From NCBI GenBank assembly GCA_023213315.1, contig JAKCPI010002812.1, positions 124,001 through 188,000 on the forward strand: a stretch of DNA of 64,000 bases, in the 5' to 3' direction. Position 1 is the first letter of the stretch; each line of letters begins with the position of its first letter. This DNA comes from Euborellia annulipes (taxonomy: Eukaryota; Arthropoda; Insecta; Dermaptera; Anisolabididae). A program made the position numbers and the translations under genes. This document shows positions 11,351 to 24,069 of this stretch, in pieces. The notes under the pieces are model-generated. The model saw nothing but the letters and a program-made list of their open reading frames with translations. It searched no databases and was not told the origin of the DNA.

Positions 11351-11398
11351 CTTTGTCGACGTTTCGGGGACTAAACGTCACCCATCTTCATGACAAAG
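11351..11398 (-). ncRNA. Hammerhead-like ribozyme motif
   Basis: On the - strand: CTTTGTC, ATGAAGA, T, GGG, loop, CCC, CGAAACGTC, GACAAAG. Stem I is seven perfect pairs with a sequence unlike that of other copies. The first core base is A instead of C. The copy at 41751-41790 shares its stem II loop (gtgacgt.tagtcccc). Confidence 0.65.
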
Positions 11399-11399
11399 G

Positions 11400-12442
11400 T
11401 CCCGATGCTCAAAAAATTAACGAATCGCATACTACAATGAAACGACAATCGAATACGATTTCTGTTCGATTTTGTCATGCAAACCATGTGCTATTAATAT
11501 ACTAGAAGTCGGATCTAATTTGCAACTACATTCGTATATATATAGCATGTTGTCGCTAGCTGTTCGGACAATTAGTATACATAGGTAGGGGCATTTTCGT
11601 ATGAAAATAGAAAGTAATTCGTATATTGGTTTGGCCGTTTCTATTGTGCTATAAATAAACAACTCGAATTTTTCTAATTTTTTTTGAGTATCATTTTAAA
11701 AAACTCAAAACTGAAAAAATTCAATTTGTTGATTTATAGTACAAGTAACCACCAAAATTGTTAAAGAATTATGATAAATGGATTTAATAAAAAATATTTA
11801 CAATTATGGCCTATTATTATTTATTATATTTATAACAAACAACGATAACAATCGAATGCTTTTAGCCTGCGAAGTAAATACTATTTGTCATTTTTGCGAC
11901 ATGTCGATGGTCAATCGCATCTGTAGCGTGCCAGTCGTATATTTGTCGTACAAAATTGCGCATCGGGGGATTAAAAAATTTTTTGTACTGCCTACTTCAG
12001 TTGTTAGGGAAGTAAGAATGTTAGTATATTTTGGAATATTTCCGAATATACTAACAATTTGTAAATAATTAAAAAACTTTATGATTTTATTTTTTGATTG
12101 TTATAAATGGAAAATCAGAATTTTTTAACACCTTTATTAACTACAGAAGTAATTAACATTTCGGGAGGGCCCCCCCCCCCCGGCCGGAGCCCCCCTGGCT
12201 ACCTGCCTGGGAAGGATCGTTCTAGGCTATGTTACCGGGCTGGAAATCTTTGACGCCCCCTCCCTGGCCTCACCCGTGGAACCTCTTATTTATGTAAATA
12301 TCTTAATTATATAATTAAAATGTTGATTTTTTTAAAATTAAGCTTATAAATTTCACTCCCTGGGTTCTGATCCTACAATATTTTATCCAGACTGAAGTTT
12401 TTGGATTTGCATTGTTTTTCAAAAATAATTTTTATTGTATCG
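11400..12442. other. Intergenic DNA after USE1
   Basis: AT-rich sequence with two opposed short frames near 11432-11662 and 11778-12068. They have no recognisable domain and are not supported as genes. C-runs at about 12169-12181 and a short GC-rich stretch to 12260 resemble MITE cores. Confidence 0.4.
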
Positions 12443-12535
12443 TGAAAAAATCTGGTGTGACTGTCGCACTGCACACAACTTTCTCTTACCTTCGGTAATC
12501 GAAAGTTGTTTACTATGCTTGTCACACCAGATTAT
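12443..12535. repeat. Element L terminal hairpin, solo
   Basis: Only the tctggtgtgac hairpin end is present. Its two strands (cacacaactttctcttacc and ggtaatcgaaagttg) fold back around a short loop, and the outer pair ends in cacaccaga. The rest of the element is missing. Confidence 0.7.
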
Positions 12536-12589
12536 ATGTATATATACATGTATATATATATATATATAGACTATATTTATCATACATCT

Positions 12590-15500
12590 GATTTTTTTTG
12601 ATTATATAAAATTTCAACTTCTTTCGAAGCCGAGGGCAGATTTTTTTAATATGTTATCAGCGTCTTTTATTAGGAAAAATAGTTTTTTGATTAATCTTGG
12701 TTGGTTTTACTAAAATTTATTAAAAATTCAGATATGTCAATGTCATCAGCTTTTTTTTTTTGATTATTTAAAATTTCAACTTCTTTCGAAGCCGAGACCA
12801 AATTATTTAGTATAGAATTAAAGTTAATTAATTTGGAAAAATACTCTCTTTGAAGAATTTAGCTTGGTTTTAATAAAATTTGTTAAAATTTTTCATATCT
12901 AAATGTCATTTGCTATTTTTTGATTATATAAAATTTCTACCTCTTTCGAACCCAAGACCATTTTATTTAATATATTATTAACGTTTATTAATTGAGAAAA
13001 ATACTCCCTTTGAAGAATTTGCTTGGTTTTAATAAAATTTGTTAAAATTTTCATATCTAAATGTCATTTGCTATTTTTTGATTATATAAAATTTCTACCT
13101 CTTTCGAACCCAAGACCATTTTATTTAATATATTATTAACGTTTATTAATTGAGAAAAATACTCCCTTTGAAGAATTTCGCTTGGTTTTAATAAAATTTG
13201 TTAAAATTTTTCATATCTAAATGTCATTTGCTATTTTTTGATTATATAAAATTTCTACCTCTTTTCGAGCCCAAGACCATTTTATTTAATATATTATTAA
13301 CGTTTATTAATTGAGAAAAATACTCCCTTTGAAGAATTTCGCTTGGTTTTAATAAAATTTGTTAAAATTTTTCATATCTAAATGTCATTTGCTATTTTTT
13401 GATTATATAAAATTTCTACCTCTTTCGAACCCAAGACCATTTTATTTAATATATTATTAACGTTTATTAATTGAGAAAAATACTCCCTTTGAAGAATTTC
13501 ACTTGGTTTTAATAAAATTTGTTAAAATTTTTCATATCTAAATGTCATTTGCTATTTTTTGATTATATAAAATTTCTACCTCTTTCGAACCCAAGACCAT
13601 TTTATTTAATATATTATTAACGTTTATTAATTGAGAAAAATACTCCCTTTGAAGAATTTCACTTGGTTTTAATAAAATTTGTTAAAATTTTTCATATCTA
13701 AATGTCATTTGCTATTTTTTGATTATATAAAATTTCTACCTCTTTCGAACCCAAGACCATTTTATTTAATATATTATTAACGTTTATTAATTGAGAAAAA
13801 TACTCCCTTTGAAGAATTTCGCTTGGTTTTAATAAAATTTGTTAAAATTTTTCATATCTAAATGTCATTTGCTATTTTTTGATTATATAAAATTTCTACC
13901 TCTTTCGAACCCAAGACCATTTTATTTAATATATTATTAACGTTTATTAATTGAGAAAAATACTCCCTTTGAAGAATTTCGCTTGGTTTTAATAAAATTT
14001 GTTAAAATTTTTCATATCTAAATGTCATTTGCTATTTTTTGATTATATAAAATTTCTACCTCTTTCGAACCCAAGACCATTTTATTTAATATATTATTAA
14101 CGTTTATTAATTGAGAAAAATACTCCCTTTGAAGAATTTCACTTGGTTTTAATAAAATTTGTTAAAATTTTTCATATCTAAATGTCATTTGCTATTTTTT
14201 GATTATATAAAATTTCTACCTCTTTCGAGCCCAAGACCATTTTATTTAATATATTATTAACGTTTATTAATTGAGAAAAATACTCCCTTTGAAGAATTTC
14301 GCTTGGTTTTAATAAAATTTGTTAAAATTTTTCATATCTAAATGTCATTTGCTATTTTTTGATTATATAAAATTTCTACCTCTTTCGAACCCAAGACCAT
14401 TTTATTTAATATATTATTAACGTTTATTAATTGAGAAAAATACTCCCTTTGAAGAATTTCGCTTGGTTTTAATAAAATTTGTTAAAATTTTTCATATCTA
14501 AATGTCATTTGCTATTTTTTGATTATATAAAATTTCTACCTCTTTCGAGTCCAAGACCATTTTATTTAATATATTATTAACGTTTATTAATTGAGAAAAA
14601 TACTCCCTTTGAAGAATTTCGCTTGGTTTTAATAAAATTTGTTAAAATTTTTCATATCTAAATGTCATTTGCTATTTTTTGATTATATAAAATTTCTACC
14701 TCTTTCGAACCCAAGACCATTTTATTTAATATATTATTAACGTTTATTAATTGAGAAAAATACTCCCTTTGAAGAATTTCACTTGGTTTTAATAAAATTT
14801 GTTAAAATTTTTCATATCTAAATGTCATTTGCTATTTTTTGATTATATAAAATTTCTACCTCTTTCGAACCCAAGACCATTTTATTTAATATATTATTAA
14901 CGTTTATTAATTGAGAAAAATACTCCCTTTGAAGAATTTCACTTGGTTTTAATAAAATTTGTTAAAATTTTTCATATCTAAATGTCATTTGCTATTTTTT
15001 GATTATATAAAATTTCTACCTCTTTCGAACCCAAGACCATTTTATTTAATATATTATTAACGTTTATTAATTGAGAAAAATACTCCCTTTGAAGAATTTC
15101 GCTTGGTTTTAATAAAATTTGTTAAAATTTTTCATATCTAAATGTCATTTGCTATTTTTTGATTATATAAAATTTCTACCTCTTTCGAGTCCAAGACCAT
15201 TTTATTTAATATATTATTAACGTTTATTAATTGAGAAAAATACTCCCTTTGAAGAATTTCGCTTGGTTTTAATAAAATTTGTTAAAATTTTTCATATCTA
15301 AATGTCATTTGCTATTTTTTGATTATATAAAATTTCTACCTCTTTCGAGCCCAAGACCATTTTATTTAATATATTATTAACGTTTATTAATTGAGAAAAA
15401 TACTCCCTTTGAAGAATTTCGCTTGGTTTTAATAAAATTTGTTAAAATTTTTCATATCTAAATGTCATTTGCTATTTTTTGATTATATAAAATTTCTACC

Positions 15501-15750
15501 TCTTTCGAACCCAAGACCATTTTATTTAATATATTATTAACGTTTATTAATTGAGAAAAATACTCCCTTTGAAGAATTTCGCTTGGTTTTAATAAAATTT
15601 GTTAAAATTTTTCATATCTAAATGTCATTTGCTATTTTTTGATTATATAAAATTTCTACCTCTTTCGAGCCCAAGACCATTTTATTTAATATATTATTAC
15701 ATTTATTAATTGAGAAAAATACTCTCTTTGAAGAATTTCGCTTGGTTTTA
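12590..15750. repeat. 160-bp satellite array, about 19-20 copies
   Basis: Direct tandem repeats with an exact 160-bp period over most of the span; the block beginning aatgtcatttgctattttt recurs at 13381, 13541, 13701 and on. Units from about 12900 are almost identical, varying mainly at two sites (cgaac, cgagc or cgagt; and cgcttgg or cacttgg). The first two units (12590-12900) are strongly diverged, and the last is cut at 15750. It lies between the convergent 3' ends of USE1 and the zinc-finger gene. It has no long ORF and is strongly AT-rich. Confidence 0.95.
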
Positions 15751-15875
15751 TTTCGATTAATCTATTATTGGGTCAGGACAGACAAAAAAATAATCGATTA
15801 TGGAGAAAAAATAATCGGTACCTTTTTTTCTAGCAAAATTTACATTAAATTAAATTTTTTTCTTTAAAAAATTAT

Positions 15876-15918
15876 TGTGCCGACGTTTCGGTCTCGGTAG
15901 AGGCGAATTTCAGGGCCC
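15876..15918 (-). ncRNA. Hammerhead-like motif, decayed
   Basis: On the - strand it matches the 9850 copy (GGGCC, CTGAAAT, GCCTC, loop, GAGACC, GAAACGTC, GGCAC), with substitutions in stem I and the core. It lies just past the end of the satellite and is probably inactive. Confidence 0.45.
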
Positions 15919-16027
15919 AAGAATTGTTAAGGAAATATATATGATTTTCATAAATTAGAATTTCATTTACAGTAAAAGTCTTAAAATAATATAAGTAAAA
16001 GAAGACTATGTAAATGAGTAATAAAAA

Positions 16028-16033
16028 TTTATT
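16028..16033 (-). promoter_or_regulatory. Candidate poly(A) signal, zinc-finger gene
   Basis: AATAAA on the - strand, about 160 bases beyond the zinc-finger stop codon (16194-16196). Chance occurrence is possible in such AT-rich DNA. Confidence 0.4.
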
Positions 16034-16193
16034 GTTTTTATTTTTAATTATTTTAACAATTTTTGTAATTAAAATATTTGATTTCTTTTTTTACAATTCA
16101 ATAACAACATTAAATGTATATATATATGTTAATAATAAAATAAAAAATTAAGTATCCCTATCCAAAGTAGGTTAAATAATAAATATCAACAAT

Positions 16194-19100
16194 TTATAAA
16201 CGATAGAGATCAGTTTTTAATATATTTTGTGTTAATTCCGATTCCGTAGTATTTAGATTCGATTCAATATCGTTTGCCAGGTCTGGTAAAAATTCTTTAT
16301 CGACAAGCAATGAAACAGGATCTAAATACACGGCCATTGGATCATCGCACAAGTCTATCTGTGTTGATTGCAGAGGATCTTCTTGATCAACAAAGGCTTC
16401 TTGGTTTTTATTTTTGCTCTTTTGTTGTTGATTTTGGTGACGTTTTATATGCCGATTTAAACAACTGGCACGCACAAAACGTTTATTGCATTGAGCACAG
16501 ACATGATCTCTTGAGTTCGAATGACGATACAATTGATGATCTTTCAATGCTGCTAGATTATTAAATCGATCACCACATTGTTCGCAAATTATAAGACGTT
16601 TCGGCGTAGCATTGAAATGTCTAGCCCGTTGGTGTCGTCGTAAATTGAACATTGTTACTGACCGATGACCGCAGTGTTCGCATTGTAATAGATCACGTGG
16701 CGCTGATTTGCCATGGACAAGAGATTTATGGGATATTAGAGACGCTTGATCTTGATAAATTTCCGAACAAAGATCGCATGGCAAAACACGCAAACGACTC
16801 AATGCGGTTTTGTGGCCAACAGTTATTTGATGGCGAGAATATGCTTTGAAAGAATGGAAATCTTTGGAACAAAGAGGGCATTGCCAAGGCTTCTCCCCTG
16901 AAAATCAATATAAAAAATAAATTCATGTAAGCATAATATTAAATCAATAAAATAATCCTTAATGTTCTATTTAATTTAAGAATAAGCCCACAAATAAGAA
17001 ATATTATATGCATATTAGGATGGCGCAAAAAAACCGACTAATTGTACTTTCTCTTGCCTCTATATATGATAATAAATAGAGAGAAGAGGATTCATGTCAA
17101 AAATTCGATGTCGAGATTTTGATGGATATACACGTTTTGTGGTCCCCTCAATCCAAAAAAGTGGTTTTCGCCACATGGTCTGTCTATCTTGGATTTAAAA
17201 AAAAAAAAATCAAACAGAATAGTGAAAATATAATTTTTTTAAAACTTGCTATTTTGCAAATTAAGGCAAGAGTACGATTGATTATATTACATAGAATTTA
17301 ATATTTATTAAAGTCAATATTAAAGCACCGGCCATGCATTTTCTCATGTGATTATTTCATTGTTTAAAAAAGTATATGAAATATTTTGTGGTTCAAACAT
17401 AGAAGAGTATTATTACAAGATGTTGGTTTTATAGCTGAATAATCATCGTTAATGTGTAAAGAAAAGAATGGCAGCTAGATATTATTTTATTTATTAATCA
17501 TATATGTATGTATGTAGAGAACATAAAAAATTCGGTTATAGCTAATTAATAAGTTTAATGATTGAATAATAATTAAGATAATAAGTTAAAAATATGTTGG
17601 GATAAATCGTTAGAATTACGGAGAAAAGAACGAGCGGTTGTTTATTTGGCAAATATTTCGGATTGCCCACGCAATCCATGCTCAGTGCATTAAATTATAC
17701 ATAAGTGAAGCATGTTTTAAAGTGATAAAATTTAACATGAGAAGCCATTCTACAATTAGAGAGGACGTTTTGATGAGCAAGCTATTGAGGGAAAAATTAT
17801 ATCTGTATATATCTGATATAATTGGTTAAGATAGATGTAGGCAGCCAGCAAGTGATAAAAAAACTTAATTAAATTATCGTCGACGTTTCGGAATCACATC
17901 GATCCCATCTTCAGGACGATAAAATGTTAGTGTTGCTTTGTTTGGATTGTAAAGAGGATTTATTTTGGTTTGTACAAAAATAAATGATTAAATTTGCATA
18001 TACATTTAGAGGTATATAAGAATTGCCGTAGGTGCATGGGCTGTATTTTTATTCATTTTCTATTACTCTATTTTTTTTTCCCTCAGTAGCTTGCTCATCA
18101 AAACGTCCTCTCTAATTGTAGAATGGCTTATAATATTAAATTCTATCAATTAAAACACGCTCCATATATGTATAATTTGATGCACTGAGAATGGATTGCA
18201 TAGGCAATCCGAAATATTTGCCAAATAAATTATTTTAATGTGGAAAGCAACCGCTGGTTTATATTCTCCGTAATTCTAAAAAATACAATAATATAAAAAC
18301 AAGTCAATTAGTTGATTACAGGCAGTGGCCCTAAGTTCTGAGTATGGTCTTAACCAAGTAAAGTCAGCATAAAGGGCCTAATAAATAAAATAATATCTAG
18401 CTGCCATTCTTTTCCTTAAACAGTATACCAATAAATGCTTTAAGATTATTGTCTATATTTGCAATTCAATTGATGGATGAAGTTTAAATATAAGCTTGCT
18501 GAAGAATCGGGTTTACTTTTTATATATACCTGAATGTATCCTGAGATGGGACTTAAGTTCACTAGGCCGACGGAATGTTTTCATACAAATTTTACATGTA
18601 TGTAAAGAAGATGTAGGAACAGAGAATGAATTATTAGTTGATTGATGAACTTCGCTTATATGAAATGCAAGAGTCGATTGACTTGCAAACCTTTCCCGAC
18701 AATGTGGACATTTATGTTTATTATGAGTCTGAAAAATAAATCAAACATAAATAAAGTGAACGAAGAAAGAAGGAAAGAATAAAAATGAAAAAAAAAAAAT
18801 ACAAAAATCAAAAACTTAATCATGATCAAACAACAATCAGAAAGTATTTAGCTTCTAGCCATGCTAAAATAGAAACGATTGATGGATAAATAATATTACC
18901 TCTAAATGAACTAAGTATTGTTGCATTCTTGTAAAGGTTTTTGGGCATCTGTCGCATGTCCAGGCTACATGTTGCTCTTCACGATGTTTTTCTAGAGATT
19001 TGTCATCCGGCAAAAAAATTCCACATTGTAAACATACGTGCTGTTTATCTTCAGGCTTATGTTTATCCCGATAGTGCATATGTAAATGTAATTTATCAAT

Positions 19101-21072
19101 AAATTCCTCATCACAATATCTAGAAAAAAAATAAAGTAGGCGTAAATTTTTTGAAAGAATCAAAATCAAATCATATTTAAATACATGTATATATATATAT
19201 ATTTTGTATATTTTAAACATATCATATATCACTTGTTTTTATATAGTTTGAAGTTGTTGCAGATTGTTTTTAACATATAATTAATACAGAGGTGTAACTA
19301 ACTACATTGATGACGCTCCCCCCCCTCCCCCACGCACAAAAAAAAAAAACAAATATTTGTTAATATAGAATTCCAAAAATTTGAAATTTAAATACATTTT
19401 ATTATTTAAGCTGAACACACACCAATTGAGCAAAAAAGTTTTCGAAAAAAAAAAGTTTTTGACTAATCGTGCCTAAAACGGTTTTTTTTTCAATGCTTTT
19501 CTATGGGTCAACCGCATTTTGCTCAATTGATGTGCGTTGGCATTGAGCAAAATGTTTTGTCATTGAGAGTTTTGCTCAATCGGTGTGCTTTGGCATTGGA
19601 CAAAATGTTCTGTCATTGAGCAAAAAATGCCAACGCACACCAATTAGGCAAAAATGATCAATGGCAAAACATTTTGCTGAATGACACCTTAAAACAATCT
19701 TGAAAATTCAAAATTAGAACCACTTTGGAGCAAATTTTCTATTAAAATTTATTTTTCTCTATATCTCTAAAACTATACATGATGGGGTAAAATTGATGGT
19801 GTTTTTGGAATCAGCGCTATCCATATATTCAAGAATAGCTCATAATATCCGGGAAAACAATTCACTGTTATACAGTGTTATTTATGAAGGTTTTATTAAG
19901 ATAGTTAATGATTTGTAAAATTTATTTTGATAATAATGTATTTACTATAATTTATTTTGCGTCCCTTGACCTGCTGCGCCCCCTCCCCCGGCTTTATTTA
20001 AATTTAAATTTAAATAGGGGTGTTATTTACGCCCCTGAATTAATATTTATCAACTCAAAACTTGAAATAAACCATTGGTACCTATTTTTGGATATTTGAG
20101 TTGATATAAATATTTTAAAAGAGAATTCCAAAATTCTTCAAGATGCTAGAAATATATAAATTATATTTATAACGATCCTCAATAATAGATCTAGAGAGTG
20201 TTAGTGGGGACTGGGAATTAAACCCGGAAATTAGAAAATCAGAATCGAAATCTGTAAAAATTGCTAAATAATTTACTTTTGGGATCGATTGAAATTCAAC
20301 AGTAGGGAATAGAATATATGCACCAGGTAGATACATTCTTGGTTTAATAAAAGATGACAAATATAATTTTCCATATATATATATATACAAGAATGTATCT
20401 ACCTGGTGCATGAGATTTTAATTGGAATACTGGTTCACACTAAAATATTCATGTTAAATCACAACATTATTACTCTGTTCCCTTTTTTTGTATAAAACAA
20501 GAAAAAAAAGTCATTGCCATTGGTTTTATTTACAATTGTGCAAATAAAATGCCCCCCTATCTCAGATTTAGTTAATGTCGTTTGGTTTCTTCAGCATAAC
20601 ATCGTCCAAATGAAGAATAAAATGTAAATAAGTAAATATATTTTTCAAATGAGTGGATAGAAACGATGATGAAGTTATATTTTACTCACTTGCATTTTAC
20701 TTTAGATTTTGGATTCAATCGGATTTGATGTTTTTCAAATAAATGAATTGCTAAAGCTTTCCGATTAGTAATTAATTGTGGACAGAGACGACAATTATTT
20801 GCTGCATGGCCTTCCATATGATTATTCAAATGTATAATATAGCGAAATACTTTGCCACATTGATCACATATATTTTTCCTTTTTCCTTTTTTATTATTCG
20901 ACTTCTTTTTCGTACCAATACTTTTGCATAATCCCATTCTAAAATGATATTTGTATTTTTCAAGCGTTTTAAAGGATTTATCACATTTCAAACAAGTAGT
21001 TTGGAGCCCATCGTCAATAATATCTTCATCATCATCTTTGGTTTCATTAATATCAAGAGAAGGAATATTCAT
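16194..21072 (-). CDS. C2H2 zinc-finger protein, 13 fingers, 4 coding exons
   Basis: The exons in transcript order are 21072-20690, 19119-18900, 18728-18530 and 16897-16194. They join in frame through GT-AG introns into 501 residues. Each junction completes a finger or linker: CK|YCDEEF across the first, HLE|THNKH across the second, HSG|EKPWQC across the third. I count 13 C-x2-C ... H-x3/5-H units from residue 28 on; the first ends in Cys rather than His. The last exon holds five fingers and then an acidic tail (DLCDDPMAVYLDPVSLLVD). No ZAD, BTB or KRAB domain is visible, though an upstream coding exon is not excluded: a splice acceptor sits 11 bases before the ATG and the frame is open to it. 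It is probably a nuclear DNA-binding regulator with unknown target. Intron 3 contains a palindromic hammerhead element. Confidence 0.92.
17037..17195 (+). repeat. Element L, 5' end fragment
   Basis: It begins with the actttctcttgcc hairpin and continues through atgtcaaaaattcgatgtcg, the gattttgatggatatacacg block and the start of the variable tract. It lies in intron 3 of the zinc-finger gene. Confidence 0.7.
17455..18420. mobile_element. Palindromic hammerhead element in a zinc-finger intron
   Basis: Outer arms (aatggcagctagatattat near 17467 and its complement near 18390) and inner arms (17605-17790 and 18080-18285, sharing cattctacaattagagagga and tttgatgagcaagct) are inverted. A hammerhead-like motif lies near the centre at 17874-17922. 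It is compatible with a Penelope-like terminal region in inverted duplication. No transposase or reverse transcriptase is seen. Confidence 0.65.
17874..17922 (-). ncRNA. Hammerhead-like ribozyme motif, well preserved
   Basis: On the - strand: TTATCGTC, CTGAAGA, T, GGGATC, loop gatgt, GATTCC, GAAACGTC, GACGATAA. Stem I is eight perfect pairs. Stem II is six pairs including one G-T. The core CTGANGA, GAAA and UC are intact. Orientation is the same as the zinc-finger transcript, so the motif would sit in its intron 3 RNA. Confidence 0.75.
19400..19670. repeat. MITE of the GAACGCACACCAATTGAGC family, diverged
   Basis: It contains acacaccaattgagcaaaaa, several copies of ttgctcaat.g and a truncated inverted partner (gccaacgcacaccaattaggc). 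Related copies lie at 25346-25585 and 58840-58975. It lies in intron 1 of the zinc-finger gene. Confidence 0.55.
20318..20413. repeat. Short palindrome (ACCAGGTAGAT family)
   Basis: The arms atgcaccaggtagatacatt and aatgtatctacctggtgcat are inverted around an AT microsatellite. A larger member of the family is at 27733-27950. It lies in intron 1 of the zinc-finger gene. Confidence 0.65.
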
Positions 21073-21082
21073 GATTGAAATA

Positions 21083-22403
21083 TCTAAAAAAAAAAAATCT
21101 TAGAGAATAATTATGATATAAAATAATACTATAAGGTCTTAAATATTAGATATGTGCAAAAGTTCTAATGTTATTTAAATTTATTATACCTTTTAAATTA
21201 GACATACTATTGTTGAAATATCTCCATGAGTTTTCTCATGTGATTATTTCATTGTTTTTATAAAAAAAGTTGTAAATATTTATTAGAATTCTCTTTCTCT
21301 TCTATGTTCGAACACATTAATATAATTTTCAAATGAGTGGTAGCTGATGAAGTTGAAGCTTTGAATTTTACTTTCTTTCAAAAGCTTCCATTTAAATTTA
21401 TCATATTAAAACAAAAAACAATTAAATAATCACATGAGAAATCATGTTTTAATATTACCCTATATTAAATTAATTAATATTACCCTATATTAAATTAATT
21501 TAGTATATCAAGCAAAAAGAACATAATTATTCTAAGGACAGAAAGAAGAGCGATTGGTCGCAGTCCAGAAATGAATGTATCAGGTCAGAGCATACCTATA
21601 CAAATAATAATCCAAGTACCAGTAGCAGTGATATCATTTTTCATTGAATTGAATTGAAATTTTATTTAATCAAAAACAAAATTATGGGGATGAGATGGTA
21701 AGTTTCTCACCACCCTAAAGGTCTAGTTTTTCAATCATTAAAGGAAAATGAGAGAGGCTCTGCACCAAGTTTTAATTAAGTTAAAAAGATTGCATTGTTT
21801 TGAGCCTAGGGAATATGAGGATTACTCAAAATATCAGGAGAAATATCAACATGACAAAATGTAATAATAAATTTTGCTTGATGGATTATTGTAGAAAAAT
21901 CGTCAAAACATTGGAGAATTTTGGGCAAGTAACGTATAGAGTGTAGGAAAAAAACTAAAAGATGAATTATATACAAATGAGTTTATTATACACTAATATT
22001 TTAAAGACTTAAAGGCTCTACATCTGAGGAAATTCATATACTTTCTGCAAGAATGATAATTACTGTCAGGGGTTTTTGCATTTTAAAGATTATCTGATAA
22101 ATGATAAACTCATTTGGAAGAAATGTATCTTTAAGTTGTTTTCCCACATGCCGAAAGTTCAGTAAAGTTTTTCTACAATAATTAAATAAGTTCAATAATA
22201 AATAATTGAATAGAACTTAAAATAGCACATATCCAATATGTTAAATGAGTTTGTGTCAAAAAATAAAATTCATCACAAATTCTTATAAATCTAGATTACT
22301 GTATTTACTTATTAATATAAATAGAATAAAATGATTTATAAATAATAGTAAAATTTGAAATCTATTCAAGGGCTATATTTTCACTCATCTTTTTGGATTT
22401 TTC

Positions 22404-22439
<36 letters not shown>

Positions 22440-23108
22440 GTAAAATTATTTTATATATAATAAAAAATTTATTTTTATATTAAAAAGAAGTGTTTAAATT
22501 AATTTATTTATAAATCAAAATTAAATTAATCTTTTAAATACAATAACCTAAATTAAAAGGATATATTTTTATACTTACAAAATACTAAAATGACAACAAA
22601 TATTCCATAATAAATTAATTAATTTTTTCCTTTCATTGACTTATTAAGTATAAGAAATTAAAATAAAACATTAAATTTGTATTATATTTAAAAAAATATA
22701 CAAACATTTATTTATATAATAAATTAGTAGATGACATGATAAAAAGAAAAAACGGCGAAAATATCCGAAAAGGGACGGAAACAAACGAAGGAAGAAGAAA
22801 AAGTTTGGGGGAAATTTAAAATTTTAAAAGTTTTATTTAGATGCTCGTTAAAATGTATATTCTCATTTTTCACCCAAAATTAATTAAAAAAGCCTATATT
22901 ACTAATAATTTTTTAAAATAAAAATCTGGTCTGTTTGGTTCCTCAAAACGTGTAATTATATAAAAATCTCGACATAAAATTTTCGGCATGAATCCATTAC
23001 TTTGTAAGAGAATTTAAAACTCTTTGACAATTGATTAAAAAAATTAGAATATTTTTTATTGTTTTTATTATTTATCTATTCATTAAAATACATTAGAAAA
23101 GGTCAGCT
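21083..23108. other. Upstream of the zinc-finger gene, no gene seen
   Basis: AT-rich. An inverted pair of the Tc1-like MITE arm (tgtgattatttcattgttttt) flanks 21235-21440. A - strand pyrimidine-rich tract at about 22740-22860 could be zinc-finger 5' UTR, which is speculative. An Element L fragment lies at about 22920-23010. The rest shows nothing recognisable. Confidence 0.4.
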
Positions 23109-23564
23109 CAATTTTCTATACCTGACTCCCCTTTTATTTAAATAAAATAGAATCGTCCACCTCCCACTCTCAATTCTAACAATTAATAGAACACTCTCCC
23201 TCCTTTTTTTTATTCCCATTAAAATATAATTTTTGGCAATCTCCCTTCTCTTCTCCTTTCCCCCCTCTTCTGACTAATTAGCCAATCTCAAGGGTTGTAT
23301 TCTTTGGCGCCTAAGGTCTGTCTAGAAAAGAATACTCAATTTTCTATACCTGACTCCCCTTTTATTTAAATAAAATAGAATCGTCCATCTCCCACTCTCA
23401 ATTCTAACAATTAATAGAGCACTCTCCCTCCTTTTTTTTAATCCCATTAAAATATAATTTTTGGCAATCTCCCCTCTCTTCTCCTTTCCCCCCTCTTCTG
23501 ACTAATTAGCCAATCTCAAGGGTTGTATTCTTTGGCGCCTAAAGTCTGCTTAGAAAAGAATACT
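23109..23564. repeat. 228-bp tandem duplication, two copies
   Basis: The block starting caattttctatacctgactc at 23109 repeats at 23337 with few differences, and both copies end in ctttggcgcctaa.gtctg. Each carries a C/T-rich stretch (tctcctttcccccctcttctg) and tatttaaataaaat. It lies just upstream of a possible 5' exon on the + strand, so it may be a duplicated promoter. Confidence 0.85.
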
Positions 23565-23589
23565 TAACTAGCCTAGTCAGCTTAGTAGA

Positions 23590-23695
23590 GCGGCGACCAT
23601 TGAGAAGTGTAATTAATCTGTGCAACTTTTCGCAAGAAACACACAAGCCATCTTTGCAGTTGGGCACCTCTCGCTCCCTCTCCTCGTTTTTCAAG
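23590..23695 (+). ncRNA. Possible noncoding 5' exon of the small-ORF transcript
   Basis: A stretch of higher complexity than its surroundings ends at tttttcaag, followed by the donor-like gtattt at 23696. Downstream, an acceptor at about 24841-24845 (ttttag) precedes the small ORF. No coding frame is required. This is inference from splice-like signals only. Confidence 0.25.
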
Positions 23696-24069
23696 GTATT
23701 TCACTTCAATATTGCTAATTATTTATTAATTATTCTCATTAATCATTTCACATTTATAATTGATAAAATAATTCGGGAATTTCTTGATACTTTTTTTTTT
23801 TTTTTTAAACATAACTACAAACAACAATTTTCGGATGTTAGATGACGCCTTTAAGCCTCACGACCCATTCTGAATATTAGTGTCGTTGCTTATATGAATG
23901 ATTATTATTTTCCCAACATTTATAAACAAATTAGGTTTTATATAAAACAAAAAATATCTTTGGAAAGAAGTGAATATTTAATAGACTATTAATTAGATAG
24001 GCTTATTTGAATAAGTAGTTGAAGGCTAGGATATTCTTATTTGATATTTCATATCTTTTTCTAAAACGT

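Noticed and set aside
11432..12068. Opposed frames of 76 and 96 codons after USE1
   Set aside because: No recognisable domain and no splice or codon signal; likely chance.
12590..15750. CRISPR array
   Set aside because: The repeats are contiguous 160-bp units without unique spacers, in a eukaryotic context: this is a satellite.
16274..16926. Frames on + and alternate - frames over the zinc-finger exon
   Set aside because: Shadows; the zinc-finger frame explains the sequence and continues across splice junctions.
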